In this document: in pieces, positions 33,873-43,434 of the stretch | Layout of the letters: each line of letters begins with the position of its first letter | Numbering within the stretch: position 1 is the first letter of the stretch | From: an uncultured Bacteroidales bacterium | GTDB taxonomy: Bacteria; Bacteroidota; Bacteroidia; Bacteroidales; P3 | Length of the DNA: 64,000 nucleotides | Reading direction: 5' to 3' | Assembly: GCA_910586395.1 (NCBI GenBank) | Contig: CAJUFX010000006.1 | Location: 51,223-115,222, forward strand | Position numbers and translations under genes: made by a program | The notes under the pieces: generated by a model | What the model was told of the DNA's origin: nothing | The model's database searches: none | What the model saw: the letters and a program-made list of their open reading frames with translations, nothing else

Positions 33873-34817
33873 ATGAAACCGTCGTTTCGATTCTCTGATT
33901 TTATTTTGGCAAGTTTGCTTTTGGTAGGGCTGATGGGGGCGGTCGGTTGCCGCCGGACCACGTCGTTCACGGTCGAACAGTCGGGGCTGGAGGCTTGGTA
34001 TCCGTTGGATGAAAGCCGTCCCGATCCGGACAGTCTGGCCGGTTTGCGCGTGACCCTGCAGGCCGATTGGGTGCGCGAAAGCCCTTACGGGCGGGACGTG
34101 GCCGGTCGCATCAACGCCCGCCTGCTGGACGCGCTCTGCGGCATGATTTACGGTGACAGCGAGGTGGGAGAGGATGAAGCCTTGGTCAAGGTCGCCTCTG
34201 AACCGATGGCCGTTCCGGAGGCCGGCGGCACCGATATATCGGCTGAACCTACGCTGGGACAAAGTCTGGCGGATACAATTCTATCGCGCTATCCGCTTGC
34301 CAAGGCGGGTTTCAACGATTGGATGCAGGCACTCGTGGCGCGTTATCTGTCGGAATACCGCCAGGATTTGGCGGGGTTCGCGGCCGAAATCGCGGCGGGA
34401 CGGTTTTCGCCCAACGCGGCGGCCTATGAAATGGAGTGCAACCAATTGCTCGAAGTCGAGAGCGGGGAGGCGTTGGTCTGGAAAACGTTCCTCTATGTCT
34501 ATACGGGCGGCGCGCACGGCATGCAGACGGTACAGTATCTCAATATCGATCCGAAGACCGGGGAAGAAATCACGTTGGACCGCCTGTTTAAACCGGAGAT
34601 GCGCGATACGGTGCGCGACCGTGTCCGGGCAAAGCTGGCTTCTGGCGTTTACGGCAACGAGATTTTCGATATGGCCGCCGTGGAACTGCCGGCTCAATTC
34701 CGGCTCGGCGGCGATTCCATCGTGTTTCAGTATCAAGTTTACGAAATCGCGCCTTATGTGTCGGGTCCCATCGCGGTAAGTCTGGCGAAAGCCGAATTGG
34801 CCGACTGCCTGCGGTAA
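33873..34817 (+). CDS. DUF3298 (RsiV-like) lipoprotein
   Basis: A 314-residue exported lipoprotein. Seen: signal peptide MKPSFRFSDFILASLLLVGLMGAVGC with lipobox AVGC, and a C-terminal DUF3298-type domain (EALVWKTFLYVYTGGAHGMQ, YLNIDPKTGEEITLDRLF, FQYQVYEIAPYVSGPIAVSL). The domain is known from RsiV-like proteins, but there is no membrane-bound anti-sigma part here, so its role at the envelope is unknown. The start is fixed by AAGGAGGTGG 6 bp upstream, a perfect Shine-Dalgarno match that is unusual for this phylum. A TACATTTG at 33778-33785 may be its -7 element. Confidence 0.88.
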   Translation: MKPSFRFSDFILASLLLVGLMGAVGCRRTTSFTVEQSGLEAWYPLDESRPDPDSLAGLRVTLQADWVRESPYGRDVAGRINARLLDALCGMIYGDSEVGEDEALVKVASEPMAVPEAGGTDISAEPTLGQSLADTILSRYPLAKAGFNDWMQALVARYLSEYRQDLAGFAAEIAAGRFSPNAAAYEMECNQLLEVESGEALVWKTFLYVYTGGAHGMQTVQYLNIDPKTGEEITLDRLFKPEMRDTVRDRVRAKLASGVYGNEIFDMAAVELPAQFRLGGDSIVFQYQVYEIAPYVSGPIAVSLAKAELADCLR

Positions 34818-34871
34818 TTAACACTCGCTTGCACCGACATTAGGGCGCGAAGCGCACGTGGGAGGCGATAC

Positions 34872-35165
34872 CTACACCGTCTGTTCCACCGACCAGACGA
34901 AAGCGCGGATGCCGACTTCTTCGTTGACTTGGTCGAGCCGGTGTACCTTGTCCAATATTTCGGGCACCTTGGCGTCGTCCACGACCGTGATGACGGCTGA
35001 ATTGACCTCCGGCCACGTATGCGTGCCGCGGTGCGGGTCACCCGTCTTGCTGCCGCGTCCCTCCACGTTCGAAAACCAGGTGAAGCCCCGTACATCCAGT
35101 CTGTCCAACAGATATTCCACGCGTTCCACGTTCGCTTGGTTGAATACGATGAATACCGCTTTCAT
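34872..35165 (-). CDS. PII-like small regulatory protein of the RND operon
   Basis: A 97-residue protein with the PII/CutA ferredoxin-like pattern: MKAVFIVFNQANVERVEYLLDRL, then VRGFTWFSNVEGRGSKTGD (T-loop position), TWPEVNSAVITVVDD, and a last strand VGIRAFVWSVEQTV. It is the last gene of the TetR-TolC-MFP-RND operon, 127 bp after the RND stop. Similar small proteins often accompany RND pumps in Bacteroidota, so it may sense a ligand or metal for the pump. That role is inference. Start 35165 fits the fold. Confidence 0.8.
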   Translation of the reverse strand: MKAVFIVFNQANVERVEYLLDRLDVRGFTWFSNVEGRGSKTGDPHRGTHTWPEVNSAVITVVDDAKVPEILDKVHRLDQVNEEVGIRAFVWSVEQTV

Positions 35166-35292
35166 AATGTCATATATTATATAGGTAGGGTAAAAGACCG
35201 GGAAGTCGGGGAGCGGCACGGCGGTACTCCTACCTGAGCGCCGCACCCCGTTCCGGTTCGATTTTAATTCAATTTGCCTGTTCCTTACCGGC

Positions 35293-38200
35293 CTAATCTT
35301 CCAAAAACGTATAGGCCTTCCGTAACTTGTTTTGCTTGTCGCGTTCGCCGTGCCGTGCCATCAAGGCATAGAGGACGGGCACGATGACGAGCGTGATGAC
35401 CGTCGAGACCGTCAGGCCGCCGATGACCGTGATGCCCATCGGCGCCCACATTTCCGAACCTTCGCCCACGCTCAACGCCATCGGCAACATACCGAGAATC
35501 GTCGTCGCGGTCGTCATCAGGACGGGGCGCAGACGCGAACGGCCGGAAAGCGCGATGGCTTCGTTGAGTTCCAGGCCGCGGTCGCGCATGAGGTTGATGT
35601 AATCGACGAGCACGATGCCGTTCTTGGTCACGATGCCCACGAGCAGGATAGCCCCCAGGGCCGCGATCATGTTCAGGGTCGTTCCGGTTATGAGCAGGGC
35701 CAGCACCACGCCCGTAAACGAGAACGGAATGGCCATCATGATGATGAACGGCTTGCTGAACGATTCGAACTGCGAGGCCATGACCACGAACACCAGGATG
35801 ACGATCAACGCCAACAGCACCACCATGTCTTGGAAAGATTCCTGTTGGTCTTCGAACGCGCCGGCATAAACGATCATGATGTCGCCCGGCACATCGACCT
35901 CGGCCTCAATCTTGGCCCGGAGGCCGGCCGCCAGTTCGCCCAGCGAGACGCCGACGGGCGTCACGTCCACTTTTACGACGCGTTCGCGGCGTTTGCGTTC
36001 GATGTTGGGCGGTCCCCAGTACTCGCGCACGTCACCCAGTTCGTCGAGTTTGATGATCGAGCCGTCCGGCGCCTGGATGCTGATGTCTTCGAGGCTTTCG
36101 ATTTTGTTCCGGTAGTCTTCCTCGAGCCGCACGATGATGTCGTATTCGTCTCCCAACTCGCGGAATTTGCTGCACGTGAAGCCAGCCACACGGTTACGCA
36201 GGGCGGAGGCCACGGTGGCGGTCGTCAGATTGTGCTGCGCCAGTTTCTCCTTGTCCAGATTCAACTGCAGTTCGGGCTTGTCCTTCTTTCGGCTGATTTC
36301 GATGTCGCGCGCCCCCTTGACGTCGGCGGCCACGCGTTTGATGTCTTCGGCCACGCGGTTGGTCTCGTTCAGGTCGAAGCCGTAGATTTCGATGCTGACG
36401 TTATTTTCCTGTCCGCCGCCGCCCGAACCTTGCGTGCTGACCGTATAGTCGATGATTTCGGGATAGGTGGCCAGTTGCTGGCGGAAGTCTTCGGCTATGT
36501 CGAACACGCTGCGGTCGCGGTCCTTGAGGTCGCACAGACGTACGGTCAGCGAAATCGTGTTCGTGCCGTTGTTGCCGAACAGGGCCGAGAAGCCCCCCTC
36601 GTCATCCGCCCCCGTCGAGGACGAGATGACCGTCACTTCCGGATAGCGTTCTTCGAGCAGTTTTTCCAGTTTGGCCGTGGTCACGAGCGTTTCTTCCACG
36701 CGCATGCCGGTGCCGAGTTCAATCGTGGCCGTAAAGCGGCTTTCGTCCGATTGCGGCATGAAGTCCATGCCGACAAAGCGGAACAGGTAGAATGACGCCA
36801 CGGCGGCCGCCACCGAGATGACGGTGATTTTAGCCTTGTTGTTCAGTGATTTGCGTAACAGACGTTCGTAAAATACGTCCAGACGGTTCAAGGCGGGTTC
36901 GATGAAGCGGGCGTGCAACGCGCCGAAGCCGGTCAGTTTGACCTCTTTGTCGCGCAGGCGCAATAATTTGGACGAGAGCATGGGCGTGATGGAGATGGCC
37001 GCCGTCGTGGACGTGCAGACCGTAATGGTCACGATCCAGCCCAATTCCTTGAACATGATGCCCGTCATGCCGCCCAGCGTCGTTAGCGGCAGGAACACCG
37101 CCACGACGACGAGCGTCGTCACGATAACCGACACCCAGACTTCGTTCGTCGCGTAGATGGCCGCTTCGCGCGGCCGGGCGCCGCGTTCGATGTGTTTCGT
37201 GATGTTTTCCAAGACCACGATCGCGTCATCGACCACCATACCGATGGCGATGGAGAGGGAGGAGAGCGAGATGATGTTGAGTGAGCTGCCGGTCAGGGCC
37301 AGATAGATGAACGCCACGATCAGCGAGATGGGAATCGTCAGCACGACGATGAACGTGGCGCGCCAACGGCCGAGGAAGAACAGGATCACGACCGTGACGA
37401 ACAGCAGGGCGAACAGCAGGGTCGAGGCCAGGTTGCCGATGGACTGCTTGATGAACGTCGAGGAGTCGTACACTTCCAGAATGTTGACGTCGGGCGGCAA
37501 CGTGGGCTCGAGCTCGGCCAGACGCTTCTTTACGCCGTCGGCCACGGCTACGGTATTGGCGCCCGATTGCTTCATGACCATCATGCGCAGGCCGGGTCTG
37601 CCGTTGGAACGTTCGGCCACGGTCACGTCCTTGATCGTGTCGTTGACCGTCGCCACATCCTTGACATAGATGTTGCGGCCGCCTATGCTGCCTATGACGA
37701 GGTTGCGGATTTCATCGCTTTCCTCGAATTCGCCCTCCACGCGCAGCTGGTAGTCGGTACGTCCCATGCGGACGCTGCCGGCCGGCATATCGACGTTGGC
37801 CGCCGCGATGACGTTGCCGATGCCCTCTATCGTCAGGTTGTAGGCGTCCATTTTCTTGGCGTCCACATCGACATAGACCACGCGTTCGGGGGCGCCGCTC
37901 AACATGACGGAAGCGATGCCGTCCACGCGGTTGAGCGAATTCACGACCTTGTCGTCTATGAGTTTTTCCAAGCCGTTATACGACTCGTCAGCCGTAATCG
38001 TGTAGAAGATAATCGGCATCATGCTGGTGCTGAACTTGAAAATCGTAGGCCGTTCGCAGTCGTCGGGCAGGTCGCTCAGCACCATATCGAGCGCGTCCCG
38101 CACGTCGGCCACGGCCACGTCCAAATCGACACCCCACTCGAATTCCAGCGAGACAATCGAGATATTGTCCTTGGAGGTGGATGAAATTTCTTTCAGTTGG

Positions 38201-38424
38201 TCAACCGTTGTCAGATTGTCCTCTATCAATTTGGTGACGTTTTCCTCTATGTCGGCCGCGCTGGCGCCGGCATAGACCGTCATGACCGATACCGCCGGGA
38301 TTTCCATGTCGGGGTAGAGGTCGATGGGGATTTTGGTCAGGGAGTACAGGCCGAACAGCATCACGGCCGTGAAAATCATCATGGTCGTGATGGGCTTGTT
38401 GACGGCTGTCTTGTAAATGCTCAT
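35293..38424 (-). CDS. RND efflux pump inner-membrane subunit (AcrB/HAE1 type)
   Basis: A proton-driven transporter, 1043 residues with the expected twelve membrane helices and two large periplasmic loops. Seen: helix I MSIYKTAVNKPITTMMIFTAVM, and the proton-relay helix LSIAIGMVVDDAIVVLENI with its aspartate pair (about residue 405). Charged loops and a second half with AALGAILLVGIVTKNGIVLVDYINLMRDRG follow, plus SGRSRLRPVLMTTATTILG. This is a hydrophobe/amphiphile rather than heavy-metal pattern. It lies between the MFP gene and the PII-like gene, with TolC and TetR further upstream in one minus-strand unit. Confidence 0.96.
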   Translation of the reverse strand: MSIYKTAVNKPITTMMIFTAVMLFGLYSLTKIPIDLYPDMEIPAVSVMTVYAGASAADIEENVTKLIEDNLTTVDQLKEISSTSKDNISIVSLEFEWGVDLDVAVADVRDALDMVLSDLPDDCERPTIFKFSTSMMPIIFYTITADESYNGLEKLIDDKVVNSLNRVDGIASVMLSGAPERVVYVDVDAKKMDAYNLTIEGIGNVIAAANVDMPAGSVRMGRTDYQLRVEGEFEESDEIRNLVIGSIGGRNIYVKDVATVNDTIKDVTVAERSNGRPGLRMMVMKQSGANTVAVADGVKKRLAELEPTLPPDVNILEVYDSSTFIKQSIGNLASTLLFALLFVTVVILFFLGRWRATFIVVLTIPISLIVAFIYLALTGSSLNIISLSSLSIAIGMVVDDAIVVLENITKHIERGARPREAAIYATNEVWVSVIVTTLVVVAVFLPLTTLGGMTGIMFKELGWIVTITVCTSTTAAISITPMLSSKLLRLRDKEVKLTGFGALHARFIEPALNRLDVFYERLLRKSLNNKAKITVISVAAAVASFYLFRFVGMDFMPQSDESRFTATIELGTGMRVEETLVTTAKLEKLLEERYPEVTVISSSTGADDEGGFSALFGNNGTNTISLTVRLCDLKDRDRSVFDIAEDFRQQLATYPEIIDYTVSTQGSGGGGQENNVSIEIYGFDLNETNRVAEDIKRVAADVKGARDIEISRKKDKPELQLNLDKEKLAQHNLTTATVASALRNRVAGFTCSKFRELGDEYDIIVRLEEDYRNKIESLEDISIQAPDGSIIKLDELGDVREYWGPPNIERKRRERVVKVDVTPVGVSLGELAAGLRAKIEAEVDVPGDIMIVYAGAFEDQQESFQDMVVLLALIVILVFVVMASQFESFSKPFIIMMAIPFSFTGVVLALLITGTTLNMIAALGAILLVGIVTKNGIVLVDYINLMRDRGLELNEAIALSGRSRLRPVLMTTATTILGMLPMALSVGEGSEMWAPMGITVIGGLTVSTVITLVIVPVLYALMARHGERDKQNKLRKAYTFLED

Positions 38425-38474
38425 CTTCTGAAATCTTTAAGGTAATACAAAACGATTCAAGGTCTTTCGCCGTG

Positions 38475-39530
38475 CTATTTCACGACATTGACAGGCACGC
38501 CGTCATTGAGGCGGGCCTGTCCCTCGGTAATGAGTTCCATGCCGGGCTTGAGCTGTTCGGAAAGGATTTCCACGCGGTCGTTGAAGCGGTCGCCGATTTT
38601 GACGACGATGCGGCGCGCCTGGCCGTTGTCTACGACAAACACATAGCGTTCGTTCGAGCCTTGCATCTTGAGTACGGCATAGTCGGGTACGAGCAGCGCG
38701 TTTTCCTTGCCGACGAACAGGTGTGCGCGCGCGAACATGCCTGGACGCAGGATCTGGTCGCGGTTGTCGATTTTAAGTTCCACGTCGAACGTGCGTGAGG
38801 TCGGGTTGACGGTCGGATAGATGATGTTGACCGAACCTTTGAAGGTCTGACCGGGATAAACGTCGCTCGTAATGTCGGCCGTCATGTCCTTTTTGATAAT
38901 CGGGTAATAGGACTCGGGTACGGCGATCGTGGTCTTGAGCTTGTCGATTTCCACGAGCGAGAGGACGGCCGCCTTGCCGATGTTGGCGATGGGCGAGCCG
39001 GAATACATTTCGCCGTTTTCAAAATACTTGCCGGAAACGATGCCGGAGAATGGCGCCCTCAGGATGGTGTTTGTACGCAGGTAATCCACATTGGTTTTGG
39101 CCACTTCGTATTGGGTCTTGATTTGGTCGTAGTTCTGTTTGGAATAACTGCCGGCCTCGTACAGGATTTTGGCGCGGTTGTATTCGGTCTCGTAGTTTTT
39201 AAGCTGCAGTTCGGTCTGCAGCAGCTGGGTGCGGTCCATCTGCACGAGGATGTCGCCTTTTTTGACCACATCGCTGACCTCCACTTTGAACGCTTCGATG
39301 CGGCCGGGACTGGCCGGCGCCAGATGCACTTCCTCCCAGGCGTTGAGCGTCGTGGGCAGTTCCACTTTCCGGTCAATCTCCACCGGTTCCATCATCAGGC
39401 TGCGTACCTGTTCGGTTTTGACCGTTTCCGTCCGGGCGGCCGTCTGTTTCGGCCGGTTGCAGGCCGTGGTCAGCAGGGCGGCGAGGCACCCGCAGGTGCA
39501 TAGCAAGGTTCTTTTCATATAGCGTTTCAT
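38475..39530 (-). CDS. RND periplasmic adaptor (membrane fusion protein), lipoprotein
   Basis: A 351-residue adaptor joining the RND pump to TolC. Seen: signal peptide with lipobox LTTAC (Cys24), a barrel-sandwich hybrid split by a helical hairpin (LLQTELQLKNYETEYNRAKILY, SKQNYDQIKTQYEVAKTN), the second lipoyl half ILRAPFSGIVSGKYFENGEM, and a C-terminal beta-barrel. The gene sits 50 bp before the RND gene. The start may be ATG 39530 or 39518, with no effect on the mature protein. Confidence 0.95.
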   Translation of the reverse strand: MKRYMKRTLLCTCGCLAALLTTACNRPKQTAARTETVKTEQVRSLMMEPVEIDRKVELPTTLNAWEEVHLAPASPGRIEAFKVEVSDVVKKGDILVQMDRTQLLQTELQLKNYETEYNRAKILYEAGSYSKQNYDQIKTQYEVAKTNVDYLRTNTILRAPFSGIVSGKYFENGEMYSGSPIANIGKAAVLSLVEIDKLKTTIAVPESYYPIIKKDMTADITSDVYPGQTFKGSVNIIYPTVNPTSRTFDVELKIDNRDQILRPGMFARAHLFVGKENALLVPDYAVLKMQGSNERYVFVVDNGQARRIVVKIGDRFNDRVEILSEQLKPGMELITEGQARLNDGVPVNVVK

Positions 39531-39596
39531 CTCTTTATCGGTTTAAATGGTTTGCTTTCAAATTCAGTTTATTTAGGGGCAGGCCGTCTGAAAAGC

Positions 39597-41033
39597 CTAA
39601 AAATACAAAATGCGTTTGAGGTTGAAGCGCGCTTCCAGCAGTTGCGAAATCGCGGCCAGATAGTCGGAATAGGCTTGCAGGTAGTCGGAGTTGGCGTTGG
39701 TCAGGTCCATGCTCGATTTGACGCCCTGTTCGTATTTGAGCTGAATGCTCTTGAACACGCGGTCGGCCACCTCAATATTCATTTTCTGTGTGTTGTATTG
39801 CTCCAGGGCGGTCGATAGGTTGAACCGCATCTGTTTTTCCTGCGTAAGCAACTGGTCTTTGACAAGCTCCTTCTGCAACTGGGCGTTGTAGAGGTCGATG
39901 CGCGCCTGCCGGTGTTTGTTCGTATTGGCCAGGCCGGAGAAAATCGGAATCGTGGCCGAGACGCCCGCCACATGGTTGGGCTGCATGTTGAATTCCGGTT
40001 TGAGGATTTGGTACGTGTATTGGTAGAAGCCCGCGATCGTGGGCACGAAGTTCATGATGGCCATGAGTTTCTGCTTTTCGGCCATTTCTTCGTTCTTTTC
40101 GACTAAACGATAGGTGGGGTCGGCCTCCATTTCATAGGGCAAACTAAGTAGCAACAGGTCGTTCTGCGACGCGATGAGGTCGTCCAGCGACTCCGTCAGC
40201 ACGAGTTCGTCGGCCACGTTCATGCCCAGTTCGATTTTCAACGTATTGGTGACCAGTTCAATGCTGCGTTCCGTGTTTTTAAGCATGTTTTCGAGCAGAT
40301 TGACCTGCACCTGCAGTTGGTCGGCGTCGGTCTGCTCCATGGCGCCGGCCTGGACCATGGCCTGCGTTTTCTTGACCAAATCCTTAAGGTCGTTTACGTT
40401 GCGCGTCAGGATATCGTAGTTGGCCTTGGTCAGCAATACGAGGTGGTAGTTCATGCTGACGGTGTTGATAAGCGTCAGTTCCGCGTTTTCCTCGTTGATT
40501 TCGGCCATGGCCTGCCCGATTTTGCCGAGCATGATGCCCACCATCGCGTTGCCGTTGAACGCTACCTGCGAGACCTGCGCGTTCAGCGAACTCGTATTCG
40601 GCATTTCGATCTGCATCGGCATGCCGCCGAAATTGCCCATGTCCATCTTTTGATTAAAGTAGGTGTTGAAATCGACGGTCGCCTTGGCCTGCGGGATGTA
40701 GTTGGCGATGGCCTCCCGCTTGCTATAGACGGCTTTGAGCACGTCGTTCTTGGTCTGCAACAGGTTTTTGTTGTGAGCCAGGGCGTAATCTACGGCTTCG
40801 TCCAGATTCAGGTGCAGCGCGCCGGCGGCCGTATCGTTTTCATTGTGTCCGGTCTCCACGCGATAGGCGTAACGGGGCGCGTAGTGTTTCTTGCCGTTGT
40901 TTCGGCCGCTTGGTTCCGCTGTTTCATCCGTTGGCGTCTGTTCAGCCGTCTGAGCGAAGACTGGATACACACACCATAGGCCGATGCATAGGCCCAGGCA
41001 GAGCCAGCGGGGCGATTTCATCATGAATTTCAT
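39597..41033 (-). CDS. TolC family outer-membrane efflux protein
   Basis: A 478-residue outer-membrane channel of the pump. Seen: signal peptide ending VYPVFAQ, an acidic linker, then the two TolC repeats with alternating coiled coils (ALAHNKNLLQTKNDVLKAVYSKREAIANY; LVTNTLKIELGMNVADELVL; QKELVKDQLLTQEKQMRFNLSTALEQYNTQKMN; YEQGVKSSMDLTNANSDYLQAYSDYL). The start overlaps the tetR stop by 4 bp (ATGA). In most relatives the outer-membrane gene comes last; here it is directly after the regulator. Confidence 0.95.
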   Translation of the reverse strand: MKFMMKSPRWLCLGLCIGLWCVYPVFAQTAEQTPTDETAEPSGRNNGKKHYAPRYAYRVETGHNENDTAAGALHLNLDEAVDYALAHNKNLLQTKNDVLKAVYSKREAIANYIPQAKATVDFNTYFNQKMDMGNFGGMPMQIEMPNTSSLNAQVSQVAFNGNAMVGIMLGKIGQAMAEINEENAELTLINTVSMNYHLVLLTKANYDILTRNVNDLKDLVKKTQAMVQAGAMEQTDADQLQVQVNLLENMLKNTERSIELVTNTLKIELGMNVADELVLTESLDDLIASQNDLLLLSLPYEMEADPTYRLVEKNEEMAEKQKLMAIMNFVPTIAGFYQYTYQILKPEFNMQPNHVAGVSATIPIFSGLANTNKHRQARIDLYNAQLQKELVKDQLLTQEKQMRFNLSTALEQYNTQKMNIEVADRVFKSIQLKYEQGVKSSMDLTNANSDYLQAYSDYLAAISQLLEARFNLKRILYF

Positions 41034-41683
41034 AAGGAAAGCAAATTTTTCAGGTGTTTTGTATAAGGGTCATCGAACGATTGTATGGCCTTGAAAAACG
41101 CACGATGGCCTTTGTGGGTACCGATGCTGCGTATCAGCGGCACAATCAGGTAAGATGTGATGTCCGTGGCCGTGTATTGGCCGGAGGCCACATAACCTAA
41201 TTTGTCGTCGCTCAAATCTTTCAAAAGGCGGAATATCAAGTCGGTGTTGATGTCTTCCCGGATAAAGCCGCTCGCTTTGCAATCCAAATAAAGCCGGCGG
41301 AACAATTTGTCGTGACGTTCCTGCAGATGGGCGAACCGCCGGCTGTTGATTTCCGGATAGTATTTGCGCAGTTCGTCGAAGATGACCTTGTTGATGGGCT
41401 CTTGGAATTTGCGGCTGAGAATATATATATGGCATAAAATTTCCACGGTATTGCAGCCGCGTTTCTCCATGTCCTCGACCAAATTTTCCATTTGACTCAG
41501 TGTGGCGTCAAATGTCTGGCACATCACGTCGGCAATCAGCAATTCCTTGCTTTTGTAGATTTCGTACAGCGTTCGTTTGGAAATGCCGGCCTGTTCCGCA
41601 ATTTCGTCCATCGAGACCTGACGTAAGCCTTTTTGGAAAAAGTTACGGGATGCTATATTTAATATGCTCGCTTTTAAGTCCAT
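41030..41683 (-). CDS. TetR/AcrR family transcriptional regulator
   Basis: A 217-residue repressor-type protein. Seen: the TetR helix-turn-helix AEQAGISKRTLYEIYKSKELLI (about residues 29-50) and an all-helical ligand domain. It heads the efflux operon and is translationally coupled to tolC (ATGA), so it most likely represses its own operon and responds to a pump substrate. The A+T-rich upstream gap 41684-41760 contains the -7 element 41724-41731 and a run TTTGCGTTTTGCAAGTTTTTT that may hold the operator. Confidence 0.94.
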   Translation of the reverse strand: MDLKASILNIASRNFFQKGLRQVSMDEIAEQAGISKRTLYEIYKSKELLIADVMCQTFDATLSQMENLVEDMEKRGCNTVEILCHIYILSRKFQEPINKVIFDELRKYYPEINSRRFAHLQERHDKLFRRLYLDCKASGFIREDINTDLIFRLLKDLSDDKLGYVASGQYTATDITSYLIVPLIRSIGTHKGHRAFFKAIQSFDDPYTKHLKNLLSL

Positions 41684-41723
41684 GAATAAAACTTTATGCG
41701 TTTCCGAAGTTTTCTTCCGGATG

Positions 41724-41731
41724 CAAAATTA
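41724..41731 (-). promoter_or_regulatory. -7 promoter element of the tetR-RND operon
   Basis: The minus strand reads TAATTTTG, matching TAnnTTTG, 41 bp before the tetR ATG. Confidence 0.55.
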
Positions 41732-41760
41732 GAAAACTTTTTGCGTTTTGCAAGTTTTTT

Positions 41761-42540
41761 CTATTTTTTCTGATACCGCATGCCGAAGCGGTAGGCCACG
41801 TAGAAATTGAAGAAGCCGAACGGGTTTTTGTTTTCGGCCATAAGCGGAATGCGCGTGAAATAACAATCGTAGGTAATGCCGGCTTCCAAGGCGTGCATCG
41901 TTTTCTCCTTTTTGCCGAATTCGGCGTTGAAGCCCAATTTGGCGTATAGGCCCGGATAGGGACGCAGGTGTGGCACGCTGTGCAGGATCGGGCCGCGGCC
42001 TATGATGCGATCCACCTGAAAGTGGTAGGGGTTGTTCGGGTCGAATTTTTCCAATTTGCGTTCGTAGGGTTCGCCGCTCAGTTCGGAACCGTAGGCTATA
42101 TAAAGGTATTGGGGGAACGCGAGGCCGAGCGACAGGCCGCCGTTATAAATCAACGACAGCGCGACGCCGCCCCAATAGGGTTTCTCGTTGAACGTATGCC
42201 GGCCGCCGTAGCCGCCGCGCAAGAGACAGAAACTATTGATCTGGCCATAGACATACCGTCGTCCGCTTCCGGTCCAGTTGACGCGTATGGCTTTGGGATT
42301 CAGTTGGGTGGAAAATTCCACCGACCAGCCTTCGTAACGGAACTTGCGGTTGAGCCGGCCTTGTTCGTAGCCGATGGCAAAGCCGGCCGAATGCAAATAG
42401 AGCGACATGAAACGTTCCCGCGTGAAAATGTTTTGGCGCGGCGGTACGTAGTCTTCGTAAACCACGACTTGGGATTTGAGTCGGGGGATAAGCGCGAGCC
42501 CGGTGTAGAGACATAGAAAGAGGAGGCCGGCGCGTTTCAT
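41761..42540 (-). CDS. Outer-membrane beta-barrel-type protein of unknown function
   Basis: A 259-residue exported protein. Seen: signal peptide MKRAGLLFLCLYTGLALIPRLKSQ, then alternating amphipathic strands rich in aromatics and Gly (SLYLHSAGFAIGYEQG, FSTQLNPKAIRVNW) and a C-terminal VAYRFGMRYQKK, the aromatic end typical of barrels. I do not recognise a functional family. The start at 42540 removes 69 proline-rich residues of an upstream extension. A small lipoprotein gene lies 35 bp upstream on the same strand, an arrangement often seen in Bacteroidales. Confidence 0.8.
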   Translation of the reverse strand: MKRAGLLFLCLYTGLALIPRLKSQVVVYEDYVPPRQNIFTRERFMSLYLHSAGFAIGYEQGRLNRKFRYEGWSVEFSTQLNPKAIRVNWTGSGRRYVYGQINSFCLLRGGYGGRHTFNEKPYWGGVALSLIYNGGLSLGLAFPQYLYIAYGSELSGEPYERKLEKFDPNNPYHFQVDRIIGRGPILHSVPHLRPYPGLYAKLGFNAEFGKKEKTMHALEAGITYDCYFTRIPLMAENKNPFGFFNFYVAYRFGMRYQKK

Positions 42541-42575
42541 TATTATAAGGTAGGGGGTGAACTTGTGTCTGTTGG

Positions 42576-42728
42576 CTAATAAGGCAACGTTTCCCGGCGG
42601 TAGTGTTGGTCGTAGGCCGGACAAAGGTGGCGGTTGGACTGGCAACTGCACAAAAAGCCAAGGGCGGCTATCAGGAGCAAGAGGTAGCCTGAAAATCGTT
42701 TGGCGGGGCGGGGCGTAGTGGCGGGCAT
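42576..42728 (-). CDS. Small lipoprotein
   Basis: A 50-residue protein from ATG 42728: basic start MPATTPRPAKRFSGY, hydrophobic core LLLLIAALGFLCSC with lipobox LCSC, then SNRHLCPAYDQHYRRETLPY. The CPAYD-type tail matches tiny lipoproteins of Bacteroidales that sit before outer-membrane protein genes. The role is unknown. It is too short for firm assignment, but the lipobox and its position make it believable. Confidence 0.65.
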   Translation of the reverse strand: MPATTPRPAKRFSGYLLLLIAALGFLCSCQSNRHLCPAYDQHYRRETLPY

Positions 42729-43434
42729 GATGCGACGTTTTCTGCAAAGGTAATACAAGCCGGAAACAATGTCAAGTGGCGGAGCGGGGATGGGGCGGCG
42801 TTTGGGGCGGTCTTTGGGTTGGCGTAGCCGGGGAAAGCAGAGACGGTTTATGGCTGTCGTTTTGTCATGTTTTTGGTGTTTCGGCCGCAGGGGGAAATTG
42901 GCTGAGGTCGGGCTTTCGGGCTGGGGCGGGGTGGCGAAAAACGGGCGGAGAACGCTTTGGAATTTTGGGATGACATTTTGGTCGGTCGGGGCGCGAAATT
43001 TCTTTAAAACGGCGGAAATGAAAAATCGGGTAGGGCGGTCCGGCGGTTTATTTTTGTAAACTCATTGGCGTCGGTACGGACGGATGGCGCGTGTTGTGTG
43101 ATTTTTTTAGGCTGGGAATGCTGTTTACAAATGTATCGGATGTTGAAATGCGGTTATTTTATATTTTCATATTTGTATTTACGATAAATCAGCGTTTTGT
43201 GGATTTCATATAAAGTAAAATATAGGTTTTTTGGATGAATTTTTGTCTGGCTTTATTTGCTTCGAAGTGTATTTATCTTTTATGTTGATTTGCAATATTT
43301 AATTTTGTGTTATTTGAAGTTTTGATTTGTCTTACTGGTTAACTCGGTTTGTTTATTTTTGTATAATTTTATAATTTTACGATTGTAAATGGCGGTGGCG
43401 GTTGTGAAAGATAGGAATTGATAATTGTAATATT
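42729..43434. other. Long intergenic region before the Xre gene
   Basis: The left 330 bp is G-rich on the plus strand and contains one open frame (42769-43059) without domain features. The right part (about 43080-43434) is strongly A+T rich and carries TATTTTTG (43354-43361), a possible -7 element for the gene at 43435. No RNA gene is recognised. Confidence 0.5.

Noticed and set aside
35332..36795. A 487-codon open frame on the plus strand
   Set aside because: It lies antisense to the RND gene, is His/Asp/Val rich as expected for a shadow of G+C-rich coding DNA, and has no domain.
42769..43059. A 96-codon plus-strand open frame before the Xre gene
   Set aside because: Gly/Arg/Trp-rich composition, no recognisable domain or start signal. 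It looks like chance in a G-rich stretch.
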